A stretch of 64,000 bases of DNA from Thermohalobaculum sp965263335 (lineage in GTDB: Bacteria > Pseudomonadota > Alphaproteobacteria > Rhodobacterales > Rhodobacteraceae), in NCBI GenBank assembly GCA_965263335.1, contig CBDHHE010000001.1, positions 4,774,001 to 4,838,000 on the forward strand, given 5' to 3'. Position numbers and translations under genes: made by a program. The notes under the pieces are model-generated. The model was given only the letters and a program-made list of their open reading frames with translations, made no database searches and was not told the origin of the DNA. Numbering within the stretch: the stretch's first letter is position 1; each line of letters begins with the position of its first letter. Shown one piece after another: positions 1 through 8,567 of the stretch.

Positions 1-466
1 GCACGGGCTGATCCGAGAAGAAGTTCGGGCCCAGCTCTCGCAGCACGCCGTGAAGCCGCGCGAGCCCGAGGGTTACCTCGAGAAAGCTCGCCTCGTCGGT
101 GACCCAGCGCTCACCGAGCTGCCGGGCTGCGGCTGCGATGTAGCGCAGATAGATGGTGTCCGGCGTGCGCCCTTTGCGGCGGACGTCGTCGATGAGAACC
201 GCGGCGCGCTCGGGGTCCTCCGAGACAAGCGCATCGCAAAGACCGGCAATTTCCAGCTCGGTGGGCGCATGATTCTCGGATGGGATGTCGCTGACATCGC
301 GGTCCGCGATCTTGGAGGATTGACGGGCAAGTTGGGCAACGAGGTCTTGTGCGAAGGCGCGTGTGATGCTTTCGGGAATCGCCCGAACCGCCCGCCTCGG
401 ATCGCTCAGGCCGCCATAGGTGCTTGGATCTACATTGCGCAGAACGTCTGCGTCTCGAATGTCCAT
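1..466 (-). CDS. aerR: AerR/PpaA-type cobalamin-binding regulator (partial, 3' end off the left edge)
   Basis: Reading leftward from an ATG at 466-464 gives 155 uninterrupted codons that run off the window edge. A strong purine-rich ribosome site (GGAAGGGAGG, 480-471) lies just before the ATG. The visible product begins MDIRDADVLRNV and contains the helical segment 'RAIPESITRAFAQDLVAQLA' and, near residues 118-138, 'IAAAARQLGERW' followed by 'EASFLEVTLGLARLHGVLRE'. This is the helical lobe that precedes the B12-binding fold in AerR/PpaA. Known role in the family: a light-sensing, cobalamin-binding antirepressor that works with PpsR/CrtJ on photosynthesis genes. It is divergent from bchF, its usual position in Rhodobacterales. 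The B12-binding domain itself is outside the window. Other reading frames here are shadows. Confidence 0.82.
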   Translation of the reverse strand, partial: MDIRDADVLRNVDPSTYGGLSDPRRAVRAIPESITRAFAQDLVAQLARQSSKIADRDVSDIPSENHAPTELEIAGLCDALVSEDPERAAVLIDDVRRKGRTPDTIYLRYIAAAARQLGERWVTDEASFLEVTLGLARLHGVLRELGPNFFSDQPV

Positions 467-604
467 CCGCCCTCCCTTCCGTACACATGCCCAGAGGCTG
501 CTAGGCCATGCACGTCACGGAAACTGTCTTTCGCGCGGGCCCGTCGTGTTGAGTGCGGAACCGTCAGTTTCAGAGAACCACGGAAATTGCAGATCGTCAA
601 ATAT

Positions 605-632
605 AGCTGACAGAAATATCAAATTGTCAGCT
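605..632. repeat. Perfect 8-bp inverted repeat with 12-nt spacer (operator or terminator-like)
   Basis: AGCTGACA (605-612) and TGTCAGCT (625-632) are exact reverse complements separated by 12 AT-rich bases. On the + strand the right arm runs into TTTTT (632-636), so it could also act as a weak intrinsic terminator for rightward transcripts from the aerR side. The core ACA-N12-TGT has the same spacing as the PpsR motif TGT-N12-ACA but the opposite half-site order. It lies about 140 bp upstream of aerR and 190 bp upstream of bchF. Function is inferred. Confidence 0.6.
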
Positions 633-757
633 TTTTAAGGCAGATTGGCGCCCCGAACCGGGCCGTTATGCCCGTTCAGATCAATTTTTGGGCGATGTGA
701 TTCGCGTATTGCGGGAAATTCCGTGATTTCGTAACTCGGAATGGACGTAAGTTTTAA

Positions 758-763
758 TTGACA
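758..763 (+). promoter_or_regulatory. Candidate -35 box (TTGACA) of the bchF operon
   Basis: An exact TTGACA occurs 59 bp before the bchF start. At 17-bp spacing the -10 position (781-786, CACCCT) is a poor match to TATAAT, as expected for a promoter needing activation. The PpsR-type motif at 788-805 would sit across the -10/start region, a position suited to repression. Confidence 0.4.
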
Positions 764-787
764 CATTTCTGAATCCGGCACACCCTC

Positions 788-805
788 TGTCGCATTCGCA
801 TGACA
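788..805. promoter_or_regulatory. PpsR/CrtJ-type operator TGT-N12-ACA
   Basis: TGT at 788-790, twelve bases, then ACA at 803-805, 16 bp before the bchF ATG. TGT-N12-ACA is the known palindromic recognition sequence of the aerobic photosynthesis repressor PpsR/CrtJ. Its place between aerR and bchF is typical. PpsR usually binds paired sites; I found no second exact copy in this gap. The rest of the gap (467-821) holds only this site, the TTGACA box and the inverted repeat at 605-632. Confidence 0.65.
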
Positions 806-821
806 CAAACAGGGAGGCGTC

Positions 822-1307
822 ATGCTTGGGCAGGCGAAAAACAAGCGCCGCTCTGGTCCGCTCTACACGCCCGCTCAGCGTCGGCGTCGTGATGCGACTA
901 GGTGGACGCTGGTACAGGGGATTCTGGCCCCGGTGCAGTTCGTGATCTTCGCCATTTCACTGGGTCTCGTGATCCGGTTCCTCGCGACAGGTGAGGGACT
1001 GTTCGTGACCACCGTCTCGATCGTGGCAAAGACCGCCTGCCTCTACACCATCATGGTCACCGGAGCGATCTGGGAGAAAGTCGTGTTCGGCCAGTACCTT
1101 CTGGCGCCCGCCTTCTTCTGGGAAGATGTCTTCAGCTTCGTCGTCATCGCCCTCCACACCCTGTACCTCTGGGCGCTCTTCTCGGGGGTCGTGACACCTG
1201 AAGGCCAGATCTGGATCGCGCTCGCAGCCTACGCGGCCTACGTCGTCAACGCGACGCAGTTCCTCCTCAAGCTCAGGGCCGCACGGCTCGAGGCGGTGCC
1301 CGCATGA
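822..1307 (+). CDS. bchF: BchF, 2-vinyl bacteriochlorophyllide hydratase (161 aa)
   Basis: Hydrates the C3 vinyl group of chlorophyllide to 3-hydroxyethyl in bacteriochlorophyll a synthesis; a membrane protein. The N-terminus is basic (about residues 8-27, with LYTPAQRRRRDATRW) and is followed by about four hydrophobic segments (roughly 32-51, 60-80, 93-115, 123-145), with the family-typical 'VTGAIWEKVVFGQYLLAP' around residues 79-96. Length matches the family (about 160-170 aa). The start has a good ribosome site (AGGGAGG, 811-817). It is first in the rightward operon and its stop overlaps the bchN start (ATGA at 1304). Confidence 0.93.
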   Translation: MLGQAKNKRRSGPLYTPAQRRRRDATRWTLVQGILAPVQFVIFAISLGLVIRFLATGEGLFVTTVSIVAKTACLYTIMVTGAIWEKVVFGQYLLAPAFFWEDVFSFVVIALHTLYLWALFSGVVTPEGQIWIALAAYAAYVVNATQFLLKLRAARLEAVPA

Positions 1308-2569
1308 ACCGCCCGTTCGCACCATCGGGTTGCGGGTCGACCCCGATCCTCAAGGAACGCGGCCAGCGCGAAGTCTTTTGCGGGCTCACGGGAATCATCT
1401 GGCTGCACCGGAAACTGCAGGATGCCTTCTTCCTGGTCGTCGGATCGCGCACCTGCGCTCACCTCCTGCAATCGGCGGCCGGGGTGATGATCTTTGCAGA
1501 GCCCCGCTTCGGCACTGCGATCATGGAGGAGAAGGACCTCGCAGGCCTGGTGGACGCCAACGAGGAGCTCGACCGCGAGGTCGCCCGTCTGTTGTCGCGT
1601 CGCCCCGACATCCGCCAGCTCTTCCTGGTCGGGTCCTGTCCCTCCGAGGTGATCAAGCTGGATCTGTCTCGCGCAGCCGAGCGACTGACCAAGGCTCACG
1701 CGCCGCATGTCCGGGTGCTGAGCTATTCAGGCTCGGGCATCGAGACGACGTTCACCGAAGGTGAGGACGCCTGCCTTGCGGCGATGGTGCCGAGCTTGGC
1801 CGCGTCGGATGACGCGCAGCTTCTGATGGTTGGCGCTCTGCCCGACGTGGTTGAGGACCAGTTCCTGCGACTTCTGCGCGAGATTGGCATCGAACGCGTG
1901 CGCTGTCTGCCTGCGCGCCGTGCCGACGACGCACCGGCCATCGGGCCGGGCACCAAGTATCTGCTGGCGCAACCGTTTCTCGGTGGCACGGCCAGCGCTC
2001 TCGATCGCCGCGGGGCGCAGCGCATTTCCGCGCCTTTCCCATTTGGCGTCGAAGGGACGACAGCCTGGCTGACCGCCGCTGCCGCCGCTTTCGGGATCTC
2101 GGCGCAGCAGGTCGAGCGCGTGGTTGCCGCCCCAAGCACGCGGGCACGCGAAGCGGTTGCCCGGGTGGCGGAGACGCTCTCGGGCCGGTCGATCTTCTTC
2201 TTCCCTGACAGCCAGCTCGAGATACCGCTTGCCCGCTTTCTCGCCCGTGAGTGCGGTATGCAGCCTCTCGAGGTCGGCGCACCCTATATCCATGCCGATC
2301 TGATGGCGCCCGATCTGGCGCTCCTGCCCCAGGGGCCCGTGATCTCGGAAGGCCAGGATGTCGACCTGCAACTCGATCGCTGCAGGGCGGGCAGGCCGGA
2401 CCTCACGGTCTGCGGTCTCGGTCTCGCGAACCCGCTGGAGGCCGAGGGGCTGCGGACGAAGTGGGCCATCGAACTCGTGTTCACCCCTGTGCACGGCTAC
2501 GAGCAGGCGGCGGATCTCGCCGAGCTCTTCGCCCGTCCCCTCCGGCGGGTGGAAAGGCTGGCGGTATGA
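1304..2569 (+). CDS. bchN: BchN, light-independent protochlorophyllide reductase subunit N (421 aa)
   Basis: With BchB forms the NB component of dark-operative protochlorophyllide reductase, a nitrogenase-like enzyme that reduces ring D of protochlorophyllide. The three cysteines known to hold the NB [4Fe-4S] cluster are in place: Cys26 (FCGLTG), Cys51 (RTCAHLL) and Cys112 (GSCPSEV). The numbering equals that of the Rhodobacter capsulatus protein, which supports the ATG at 1304. Start overlaps the bchF stop by 4 nt and the stop overlaps bchB in the same way, so translation is probably coupled. Confidence 0.96.
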   Translation: MNRPFAPSGCGSTPILKERGQREVFCGLTGIIWLHRKLQDAFFLVVGSRTCAHLLQSAAGVMIFAEPRFGTAIMEEKDLAGLVDANEELDREVARLLSRRPDIRQLFLVGSCPSEVIKLDLSRAAERLTKAHAPHVRVLSYSGSGIETTFTEGEDACLAAMVPSLAASDDAQLLMVGALPDVVEDQFLRLLREIGIERVRCLPARRADDAPAIGPGTKYLLAQPFLGGTASALDRRGAQRISAPFPFGVEGTTAWLTAAAAAFGISAQQVERVVAAPSTRAREAVARVAETLSGRSIFFFPDSQLEIPLARFLARECGMQPLEVGAPYIHADLMAPDLALLPQGPVISEGQDVDLQLDRCRAGRPDLTVCGLGLANPLEAEGLRTKWAIELVFTPVHGYEQAADLAELFARPLRRVERLAV

Positions 2570-4113
2570 AGCTCTCGGTCTGGACATATGAAGGGCCACC
2601 CCATGTGGGAGCGATGCGGGTCGCCACCGGCATGAAGGGCCTGCACTACGTGCTCCATGCGCCGCAGGGCGACACCTACGCCGATTTGCTCTTCACAATG
2701 ATCGAGCGGCGCGACCATCGCCCGCCGGTGACTTACACCACCTTCCAGGCCCGCGATCTCGGCTCGGATACGGCGACGCTTTTCAAGGACGCCTGCCAGG
2801 AGGCCTATGAGCGATTCGATCCCCAGGCGCTGATTGTCGGCGCGTCCTGCACGGCCGAACTGATCCAGGACGATCCGGGCGGACTGGCGCGGGCGCTGGA
2901 GCTGCCCGTCCCGGTGATCCCGCTGGAACTGCCGTCCTACCAGCGCAAGGAAAACTGGGGTGCGGGCGAGACATTCTATCAGATCGTGCGCCACCTCGCG
3001 GGGCCGTGCGAGAAGACGCCCGAGGTCACCTGCAATCTGCTCGGCCCAACCGCGCTCGGGTTCCGCCACCGCGATGATGTCACCGAGATCACCCGGTTGC
3101 TGGGTGAGATGGGCATCGCCATCAACGTCTGTGCGCCGATGGCGGCGACGCCCGCTGACATTGCGCGCATGGGGGCCGCCCACTTCAACGTTGTGCTCTA
3201 CCCGGAGGTCGGGGACACCGCGGCCCGGTGGCTCGAGAAAACCCATGGCCAGCCGCGCACCACCGTCGTCCCGATCGGCGTCGGGGCAACCGGGGACTTC
3301 CTGGCCGAGGTTGCCCACATCACGGGGATCCAAGCGCCGGCGCCGTCGACACGTCTTCCCTGGTGGTCGCGCTCGGTCGATTCGACGTATCTCACGGGCA
3401 AGCGTGTCTTCGTGTTCGGCGATGCCACACACGCGATCGCCGCGGCGCGCGTCTCGGCCGAGGAGATGGGGTTCGAGGTTGTCGGGCTCGGCTGCTACAA
3501 TCGCGAATTCGCACGTGATCTGCGCGCCGCCGGCAAGGTCCACGGGGTCGAGCCTCTGATCACCGACGACTACCTCGATGTCGAGGCCGCCATCGAGGCG
3601 GCGCAACCCGAGATGATCCTCGGCACCCAGATGGAACGCCACATCGGCAAACGCCTCGGCATCCCGTGCGCGGTGATCTCGGCGCCGGTGCACGTGCAGG
3701 ACTTTCCGGCCCGGTACTCGCCCGTCATGGGCTGGGAAGGCGCGAACGTCCTCTTCGACACCCTGGTGCATCCGCTGGTGATGGGGCTGGAAGAGCATCT
3801 GCTGGCAATGTTCCGCGAGGACTTCGAGTTCCACGATGCCGCCGGTCCCAGCCACCTCCACGCCGCAGGACCAGGCGCCGGCCGGCATCAGCCGGCCGCG
3901 GACGAGGGGGGCTCGATGCCGCCCGAGACCGCGCCCGCCAACGACCCCGGTTCCCCTCATTGGGCGCCGGATGCCGAGAAGGAGTTGAGGAAGATCCCGT
4001 TTTTCGTGCGCGGCAAAGCGCGCCGGAACACCGAAAAATTCGCGGCCGAACAGGGCCGCGCCGTGATCGATATCGAGACACTTTATGATGCCAAAGCGCA
4101 CTTCGCTCGCTGA
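2566..4113 (+). CDS. bchB: BchB, light-independent protochlorophyllide reductase subunit B (515 aa)
   Basis: Partner of BchN; binds the substrate and supplies the fourth, unusual aspartate ligand of the NB [4Fe-4S] cluster. Asp36 (APQGDTYADL) is present at the known position, which fixes the start at the ATG overlapping bchN (2566); the frame stays open further upstream but that part is shadow. The core ends near residue 425. A variable Gly/Ala/Pro/His-rich linker follows (about 428-460), then the conserved C-terminal small domain (WAPDAEKELRKIPFFVRGKA). The last 29 nt overlap bchH. Confidence 0.96.
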   Translation: MKLSVWTYEGPPHVGAMRVATGMKGLHYVLHAPQGDTYADLLFTMIERRDHRPPVTYTTFQARDLGSDTATLFKDACQEAYERFDPQALIVGASCTAELIQDDPGGLARALELPVPVIPLELPSYQRKENWGAGETFYQIVRHLAGPCEKTPEVTCNLLGPTALGFRHRDDVTEITRLLGEMGIAINVCAPMAATPADIARMGAAHFNVVLYPEVGDTAARWLEKTHGQPRTTVVPIGVGATGDFLAEVAHITGIQAPAPSTRLPWWSRSVDSTYLTGKRVFVFGDATHAIAAARVSAEEMGFEVVGLGCYNREFARDLRAAGKVHGVEPLITDDYLDVEAAIEAAQPEMILGTQMERHIGKRLGIPCAVISAPVHVQDFPARYSPVMGWEGANVLFDTLVHPLVMGLEEHLLAMFREDFEFHDAAGPSHLHAAGPGAGRHQPAADEGGSMPPETAPANDPGSPHWAPDAEKELRKIPFFVRGKARRNTEKFAAEQGRAVIDIETLYDAKAHFAR

Positions 4114-7100
4114 CGCGCCACCCGTGCGGGTGGTGATCGTAACGCTGGACAGCCATCTGGCCCAGCCGGTGGAACGTGCCCGCGCGGACCTGACGCGCGA
4201 CATCCCCGGTCTGCGTCTCGACCTGCATGCCGCCGCCGAATGGGGGTCCGACCCTGACGCGCTTGCCCGCGCGAAAGCGGATGTGGCCGAGGCCGACGTC
4301 ATCATCGCGACCATGCTGTTCCTCGATGAGCACATCCAGGCCATCCTGCCGGACCTGCAGGCGCGGGCGCCGCACTGCGACGCCTTCGTTGGCTGCATGG
4401 CGGCAGGCGAGATCATCCGTCTCACCCGCATGGGCCGGTTCAACATGGGCGCAAAGGAGAGCGCAACCATCGCGCTTCTCAAGCGCCTGCGCGGTTCGGG
4501 AAAGAAGAAAGTCTCGTCCGGGGCGCATCAGATGCGCATGCTCAAGCGCCTCCCGAAAATACTGCGCTACATTCCCGGGACCGCCCAGGATGTCCGTGCC
4601 TACTTCCTGGCCATGCAGTACTGGATGGCGGGCTCCGATGACAACGTGGCTGCGCTCGTGCGCTTTCTGATCGACCGCTACGCCACCGGTGCGCGCGCGC
4701 ATCTCAAAGGCAAGTGCAAGGCCAAGGCACCCGTCGAGTACCCGGAGGTTGGCCTCTACCACCCCGATCTGCCCGGCCGCCGGGTGACCGAGAACATGGC
4801 CGACATGCCCTGCACCGACGGTCCCACAGTCGGTGTGCTGCTGATGCGCGCCTATGTTCTGGCCGGCGACACGGCGCATTACGACATGGCGATCCGGGCG
4901 CTGGAGGCGCGCGGTCTGAACGTCATTCCCATCTTTGCCGCGGGTCTTGACGCGCGTCCGGCCATCGATGCGTTCCTGAAACAGGACGGGCGCACGCGGA
5001 TCGAGGCGCTGGTGTCGCTCACGGGCTTCAGTCTCGTCGGCGGCCCTGCCTACAATGACACCAAGGCTGCGGAAGAAGCACTGACCGATCTGGATGTGCC
5101 CTACGTCGCGGCACACGCGCTCGAATTCCAGACCCTCGACGAATGGCGAGCCGGAGCGCGAGGGCTGTCACCGGTCGAGGCCACGATGATGGTGGCCATT
5201 CCCGAGATCGACGGTGCCACTGGTCCGATCGTCTATGGCGGGCGTGCCGAAGGTGCGCGTGCCATGCAGGGCGAAGGCGAGCGGGCCGCCCGTCTCGCCG
5301 ACCGAGTGGCGAAACTCGTCTCGTTGCGCCGGACGGGACTGGCAGAGCGAAAGGTGGCCGTTGTCCTCTATGGCTTCCCGCCAAACGCCGGATCGGTGGG
5401 AACAGCGGCGCATCTTGCCGTCTTCGAGTCGCTCTTCAACACACTCACGGCGATGGCAGCCGAGGGCTACGACATCGCGCTGCCGGACAGTGTCGATGCG
5501 CTGCGCGATGCGATCCTCAAGGGCAACGCCGAGGCGCACGGCCAGCAGGCGAACGTCGCGGCAAAAGTACCGGCCGACGATCTGGTGGCCCGCGAGCCGC
5601 ATCTCGGCGAGATCGAAGCCGCCTGGGGGCCCGCTCCGGGCAAACACCAGACAGATGGGCGCCACGTCTTCGTGCTGGGCGCCCGGTTCGGCAATGTTTT
5701 TGTCGGCGTGCAGCCCGCTTTCGGCTACGAGGGCGACCCGATGCGGCTCCTCTTCGAGAAGGGGTTCGCACCGACGCATGCCTTCTCGACCTTCTACCGC
5801 TGGCTCCGCGAGGATTTCGGAGCCCACGTCGCCCTGCATTTCGGCATGCACGGGGCGCTCGAGTTCATGCCGGGCAAGCAGTGCGGCCTCGGGCCGGATT
5901 GCTGGCCAGACAGGCTGATCGGAGACCTGCCGAACGTCTACCTCTATGCGATGAACAACCCCTCGGAGGGCGCGCTCGCCAAGCGCCGGGGCACGGCCAC
6001 GATCGTAACCCACCTGACACCACCTGTGGGCAAGGCCGGGCTCTACAAGGGGCTGGTCGAGCTCAAGGCTTCGCTCGACCGGTGGCGCACAAGCACCCCC
6101 GATGCTGCCGACCGGGAGGAACTGGCCGAGATGATCCGCGCCCAGGCGGGTGAGCTCGATCTGAGCGTTGCCGCCGGAGAGGCGGGGGTCGACGCGCTCT
6201 GGCGCGAAATTGTCGAGCTCGAGCACTCTCTGATCCCGCATGGGTTGCACGTCGTCGGGCAGCCTCCATCTGATGCCGCCCGTGCCGATCTTCTGGCGTG
6301 CATGGCCGAGGCGTTGCCGGAGCATGATCTGTCCGAGGCCGAACGGCATCTGCGCGAAGACCACGAAGTGCCGGCGTTGCTGCGGGCCCTGGATGGCCGG
6401 TTCATCCGACCGGTGCCCGGCGCCGACCTGATCCGTGCGCCGCAGGCGCTCCCGACGGGACGCAACCTGCACGCCTTCGATCCGTTCCGCATGCCGTCCA
6501 GTTTCGCACTGGCCGAAGGCGCCAGACAGGCCGAACGCCTGCTGCAGCGCCATCTTGCCGAGGGCAATTCGCTGCCGCGCTCGGTTGCGATGGTGCTCTG
6601 GGGTGCCGACAACCTCAAGACCGAAGGTGGTCCGATCGCGCAGGCCATGGCGCTGATGGGGGCCAAGCCGCGCTTCGACAGCTATGGCCGCTTGTGTGGC
6701 GCCGAATTGCTGGAACTGGAAGAACTGGGCCGTCCGCGCATCGATGTGGTGATGACCCTGTCCGGCATTTTCCGCGATCTCCTGCCGTTGCAAACGCGGA
6801 TGCTTGCCGAGGCCGCTTGGCTGGCCGCCACCGCCGACGAGCCGGCCGAGAGCAATCTGGTGCGCGCCCACGCGCTCGCCCATGCCGAAGAGACCGGCTG
6901 TGATCTCGAGACGGCCGCGCTGCGGGTCTTCTCGAACGCCGACGGCGCTTATGGGTCGAATGTCAATCTCCTGGTCGATTCTGGTGCATGGGGCGACGAG
7001 GACGAGCTCGCCGACACATTCCAGAAGCGCAAATGCTTTGCCTACGGACGCGAGGGTGACCCGGCAGCACAACCCGAACTGATGCAGGCGGTGCTCGGCC

Positions 7101-7657
7101 GGGTCGATCTCGCCTACCAGAACCTCGAGTCCGTCGAACTCGGCGTCACCACCATCGATCACTACTTCGATACGCTGGGTGGCATCAGCCGCGCCGTGCG
7201 ACGGGCAAAGGGCTCGGATGCCGCGGTCTACATCTCCGATCAGACGCGGGGCGACGGCAAGGTGCGCACGCTTTCCGAGCAGGTGGCGCTCGAGACCCGC
7301 ACCCGCGCGCTCAATCCGAACTGGTACGAAGGCATGCTTCAGCATGGCCATGAGGGTGTGCGCCAGATCGAGGCGCATGTGACCAACTCGGTCGGCTGGT
7401 CAGCTACGACGGGCCAGGTCGAGCCCTGGGTCTATCAGCGCCTGACAGAGACCTTTGTTCTGGATCCCGAGATGCGCAAGCGGCTGGCGGACCTGAACCC
7501 GCAGGCGTCATCGCGTCTCGCAAACCGACTGATCGAAGCGCAGGAACGCGCCTATTGGAACCCCGACGACGAAACGCTCGCAGCCCTGCATGATGCGGGC
7601 GACGAGCTGGAAGACCGGCTGGAAGGCCTGCCGGCTGCCGAGATCGCCGCGGAATGA
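4085..7657 (+). CDS. bchH: BchH, magnesium chelatase large subunit (1190 aa)
   Basis: Porphyrin-binding catalytic subunit of Mg-chelatase, which with BchI and BchD (not in the window) inserts Mg2+ into protoporphyrin IX, the branch point from heme. It shows the CobN/Mg-chelatase fold throughout. Landmarks include 'FVGCMAAGEIIRLTRMGRF' near residues 98-116, 'LHFGMHGALEFMPGKQ' near 580-595 and the C-terminal 'SVGWSATTGQVEPWVYQ'. Length is normal (about 1190 aa). Two consecutive ATG codons (4085, 4088) are possible starts, both inside the end of bchB. It ends 10 nt before bchL. Confidence 0.96.
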   Translation: MMPKRTSLADAPPVRVVIVTLDSHLAQPVERARADLTRDIPGLRLDLHAAAEWGSDPDALARAKADVAEADVIIATMLFLDEHIQAILPDLQARAPHCDAFVGCMAAGEIIRLTRMGRFNMGAKESATIALLKRLRGSGKKKVSSGAHQMRMLKRLPKILRYIPGTAQDVRAYFLAMQYWMAGSDDNVAALVRFLIDRYATGARAHLKGKCKAKAPVEYPEVGLYHPDLPGRRVTENMADMPCTDGPTVGVLLMRAYVLAGDTAHYDMAIRALEARGLNVIPIFAAGLDARPAIDAFLKQDGRTRIEALVSLTGFSLVGGPAYNDTKAAEEALTDLDVPYVAAHALEFQTLDEWRAGARGLSPVEATMMVAIPEIDGATGPIVYGGRAEGARAMQGEGERAARLADRVAKLVSLRRTGLAERKVAVVLYGFPPNAGSVGTAAHLAVFESLFNTLTAMAAEGYDIALPDSVDALRDAILKGNAEAHGQQANVAAKVPADDLVAREPHLGEIEAAWGPAPGKHQTDGRHVFVLGARFGNVFVGVQPAFGYEGDPMRLLFEKGFAPTHAFSTFYRWLREDFGAHVALHFGMHGALEFMPGKQCGLGPDCWPDRLIGDLPNVYLYAMNNPSEGALAKRRGTATIVTHLTPPVGKAGLYKGLVELKASLDRWRTSTPDAADREELAEMIRAQAGELDLSVAAGEAGVDALWREIVELEHSLIPHGLHVVGQPPSDAARADLLACMAEALPEHDLSEAERHLREDHEVPALLRALDGRFIRPVPGADLIRAPQALPTGRNLHAFDPFRMPSSFALAEGARQAERLLQRHLAEGNSLPRSVAMVLWGADNLKTEGGPIAQAMALMGAKPRFDSYGRLCGAELLELEELGRPRIDVVMTLSGIFRDLLPLQTRMLAEAAWLAATADEPAESNLVRAHALAHAEETGCDLETAALRVFSNADGAYGSNVNLLVDSGAWGDEDELADTFQKRKCFAYGREGDPAAQPELMQAVLGRVDLAYQNLESVELGVTTIDHYFDTLGGISRAVRRAKGSDAAVYISDQTRGDGKVRTLSEQVALETRTRALNPNWYEGMLQHGHEGVRQIEAHVTNSVGWSATTGQVEPWVYQRLTETFVLDPEMRKRLADLNPQASSRLANRLIEAQERAYWNPDDETLAALHDAGDELEDRLEGLPAAEIAAE

Positions 7658-7667
7658 GGAGAAAGCC

Positions 7668-8567
7668 ATGAGCCCGCTAGACAACAAGGCCCCGGTCCTG
7701 CGCGGCGAGGACGGCGAGGGCAGCGTGCAGGTCCGTCTGGACCCGACCATGCAGATCGATACCGCCAAGGTCTTTTCGGTCTATGGAAAGGGAGGGATCG
7801 GCAAGTCGACCACCTCGTCGAACCTCTCCGCGGCCTTCTCCAAACTCGGCAAGCGCGTGCTGCAGATCGGCTGTGATCCGAAGCACGATTCCACGTTCAC
7901 GCTGACCAAGTGCCTCGTGCCGACCGTGATCGACACGCTGAAGGAGGTCGATTTCCACCCGGAGGAGCTGCGTCCTGAGGACTTCGTCTACGAAGGCTAC
8001 AATGGCGTGATGTGCGTCGAGGCCGGCGGCCCGCCCGCCGGGACCGGGTGCGGTGGCTATGTGGTGGGGCAGACCGTCAAGCTTCTCAAGGAACATCACC
8101 TCCTCGAAGAGACCGACGTGGTGATCTTCGACGTGCTGGGCGACGTGGTCTGCGGTGGATTTGCAGCGCCTCTTCAGCATGCCGATCGCGCCGTGGTCGT
8201 CACCGCCAACGACTTCGACTCGATCTATGCGATGAACCGGATCATCGCAGCCGTGCAGGCCAAGTCGAAGAACTATCCGGTGCGGCTTGCGGGCTGCGTG
8301 GCCAACCGCTCGAAGGACACCAACGAGATCGACCGCTACTGTGGGGAAGTGGGCTTCAAGCGGATCGCGCACCTGCCGGACATCGACGCGATCCGTCGCT
8401 CGCGCCTCAAGAAGTGCACGCTGTTCGAGATGCCTGACGACGAGGACGTGGTTCACGTCCAGAAAGAATACATCCGGCTCGCGGAGACGCTCTGGGCCGG
8501 GACCGATCCGCTTGCACCCGCACCAATGGCTGACCGCGACATCTTCGAACTTCTGGGATTCGACTGA
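7668..8567 (+). CDS. bchL: BchL, protochlorophyllide reductase iron-sulfur ATP-binding protein (299 aa)
   Basis: NifH-like homodimer that delivers electrons to BchNB with ATP hydrolysis. It has the P-loop YGKGGIGKST (residues 39-48) and the two cysteines that bridge the dimer's [4Fe-4S] cluster, Cys128 (PAGTGCGG) and Cys162 (GDVVCGG). The start is set by AGGAGA 6 nt before the ATG at 7668; the frame is open upstream into bchH but lacks such a signal. The stop overlaps the bchM start by one base (TGATG). Confidence 0.97.
   Translation: MSPLDNKAPVLRGEDGEGSVQVRLDPTMQIDTAKVFSVYGKGGIGKSTTSSNLSAAFSKLGKRVLQIGCDPKHDSTFTLTKCLVPTVIDTLKEVDFHPEELRPEDFVYEGYNGVMCVEAGGPPAGTGCGGYVVGQTVKLLKEHHLLEETDVVIFDVLGDVVCGGFAAPLQHADRAVVVTANDFDSIYAMNRIIAAVQAKSKNYPVRLAGCVANRSKDTNEIDRYCGEVGFKRIAHLPDIDAIRRSRLKKCTLFEMPDDEDVVHVQKEYIRLAETLWAGTDPLAPAPMADRDIFELLGFD

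Noticed and set aside
50..610. 186-codon + strand frame at the left edge
   Set aside because: Antisense to the aerR coding frame, which has a strong ribosome site and family-like sequence.
2497..4482. 661-codon open frame antisense to bchB/bchH
   Set aside because: Long antisense frames are common in GC-rich coding DNA. The product is Arg/His/Gly-rich with no domain, and the + strand genes show clear conserved motifs.
5168..7378. 736-codon open frame antisense to bchH
   Set aside because: Complementary-frame artefact of codon bias; no ribosome site and no recognisable domain.
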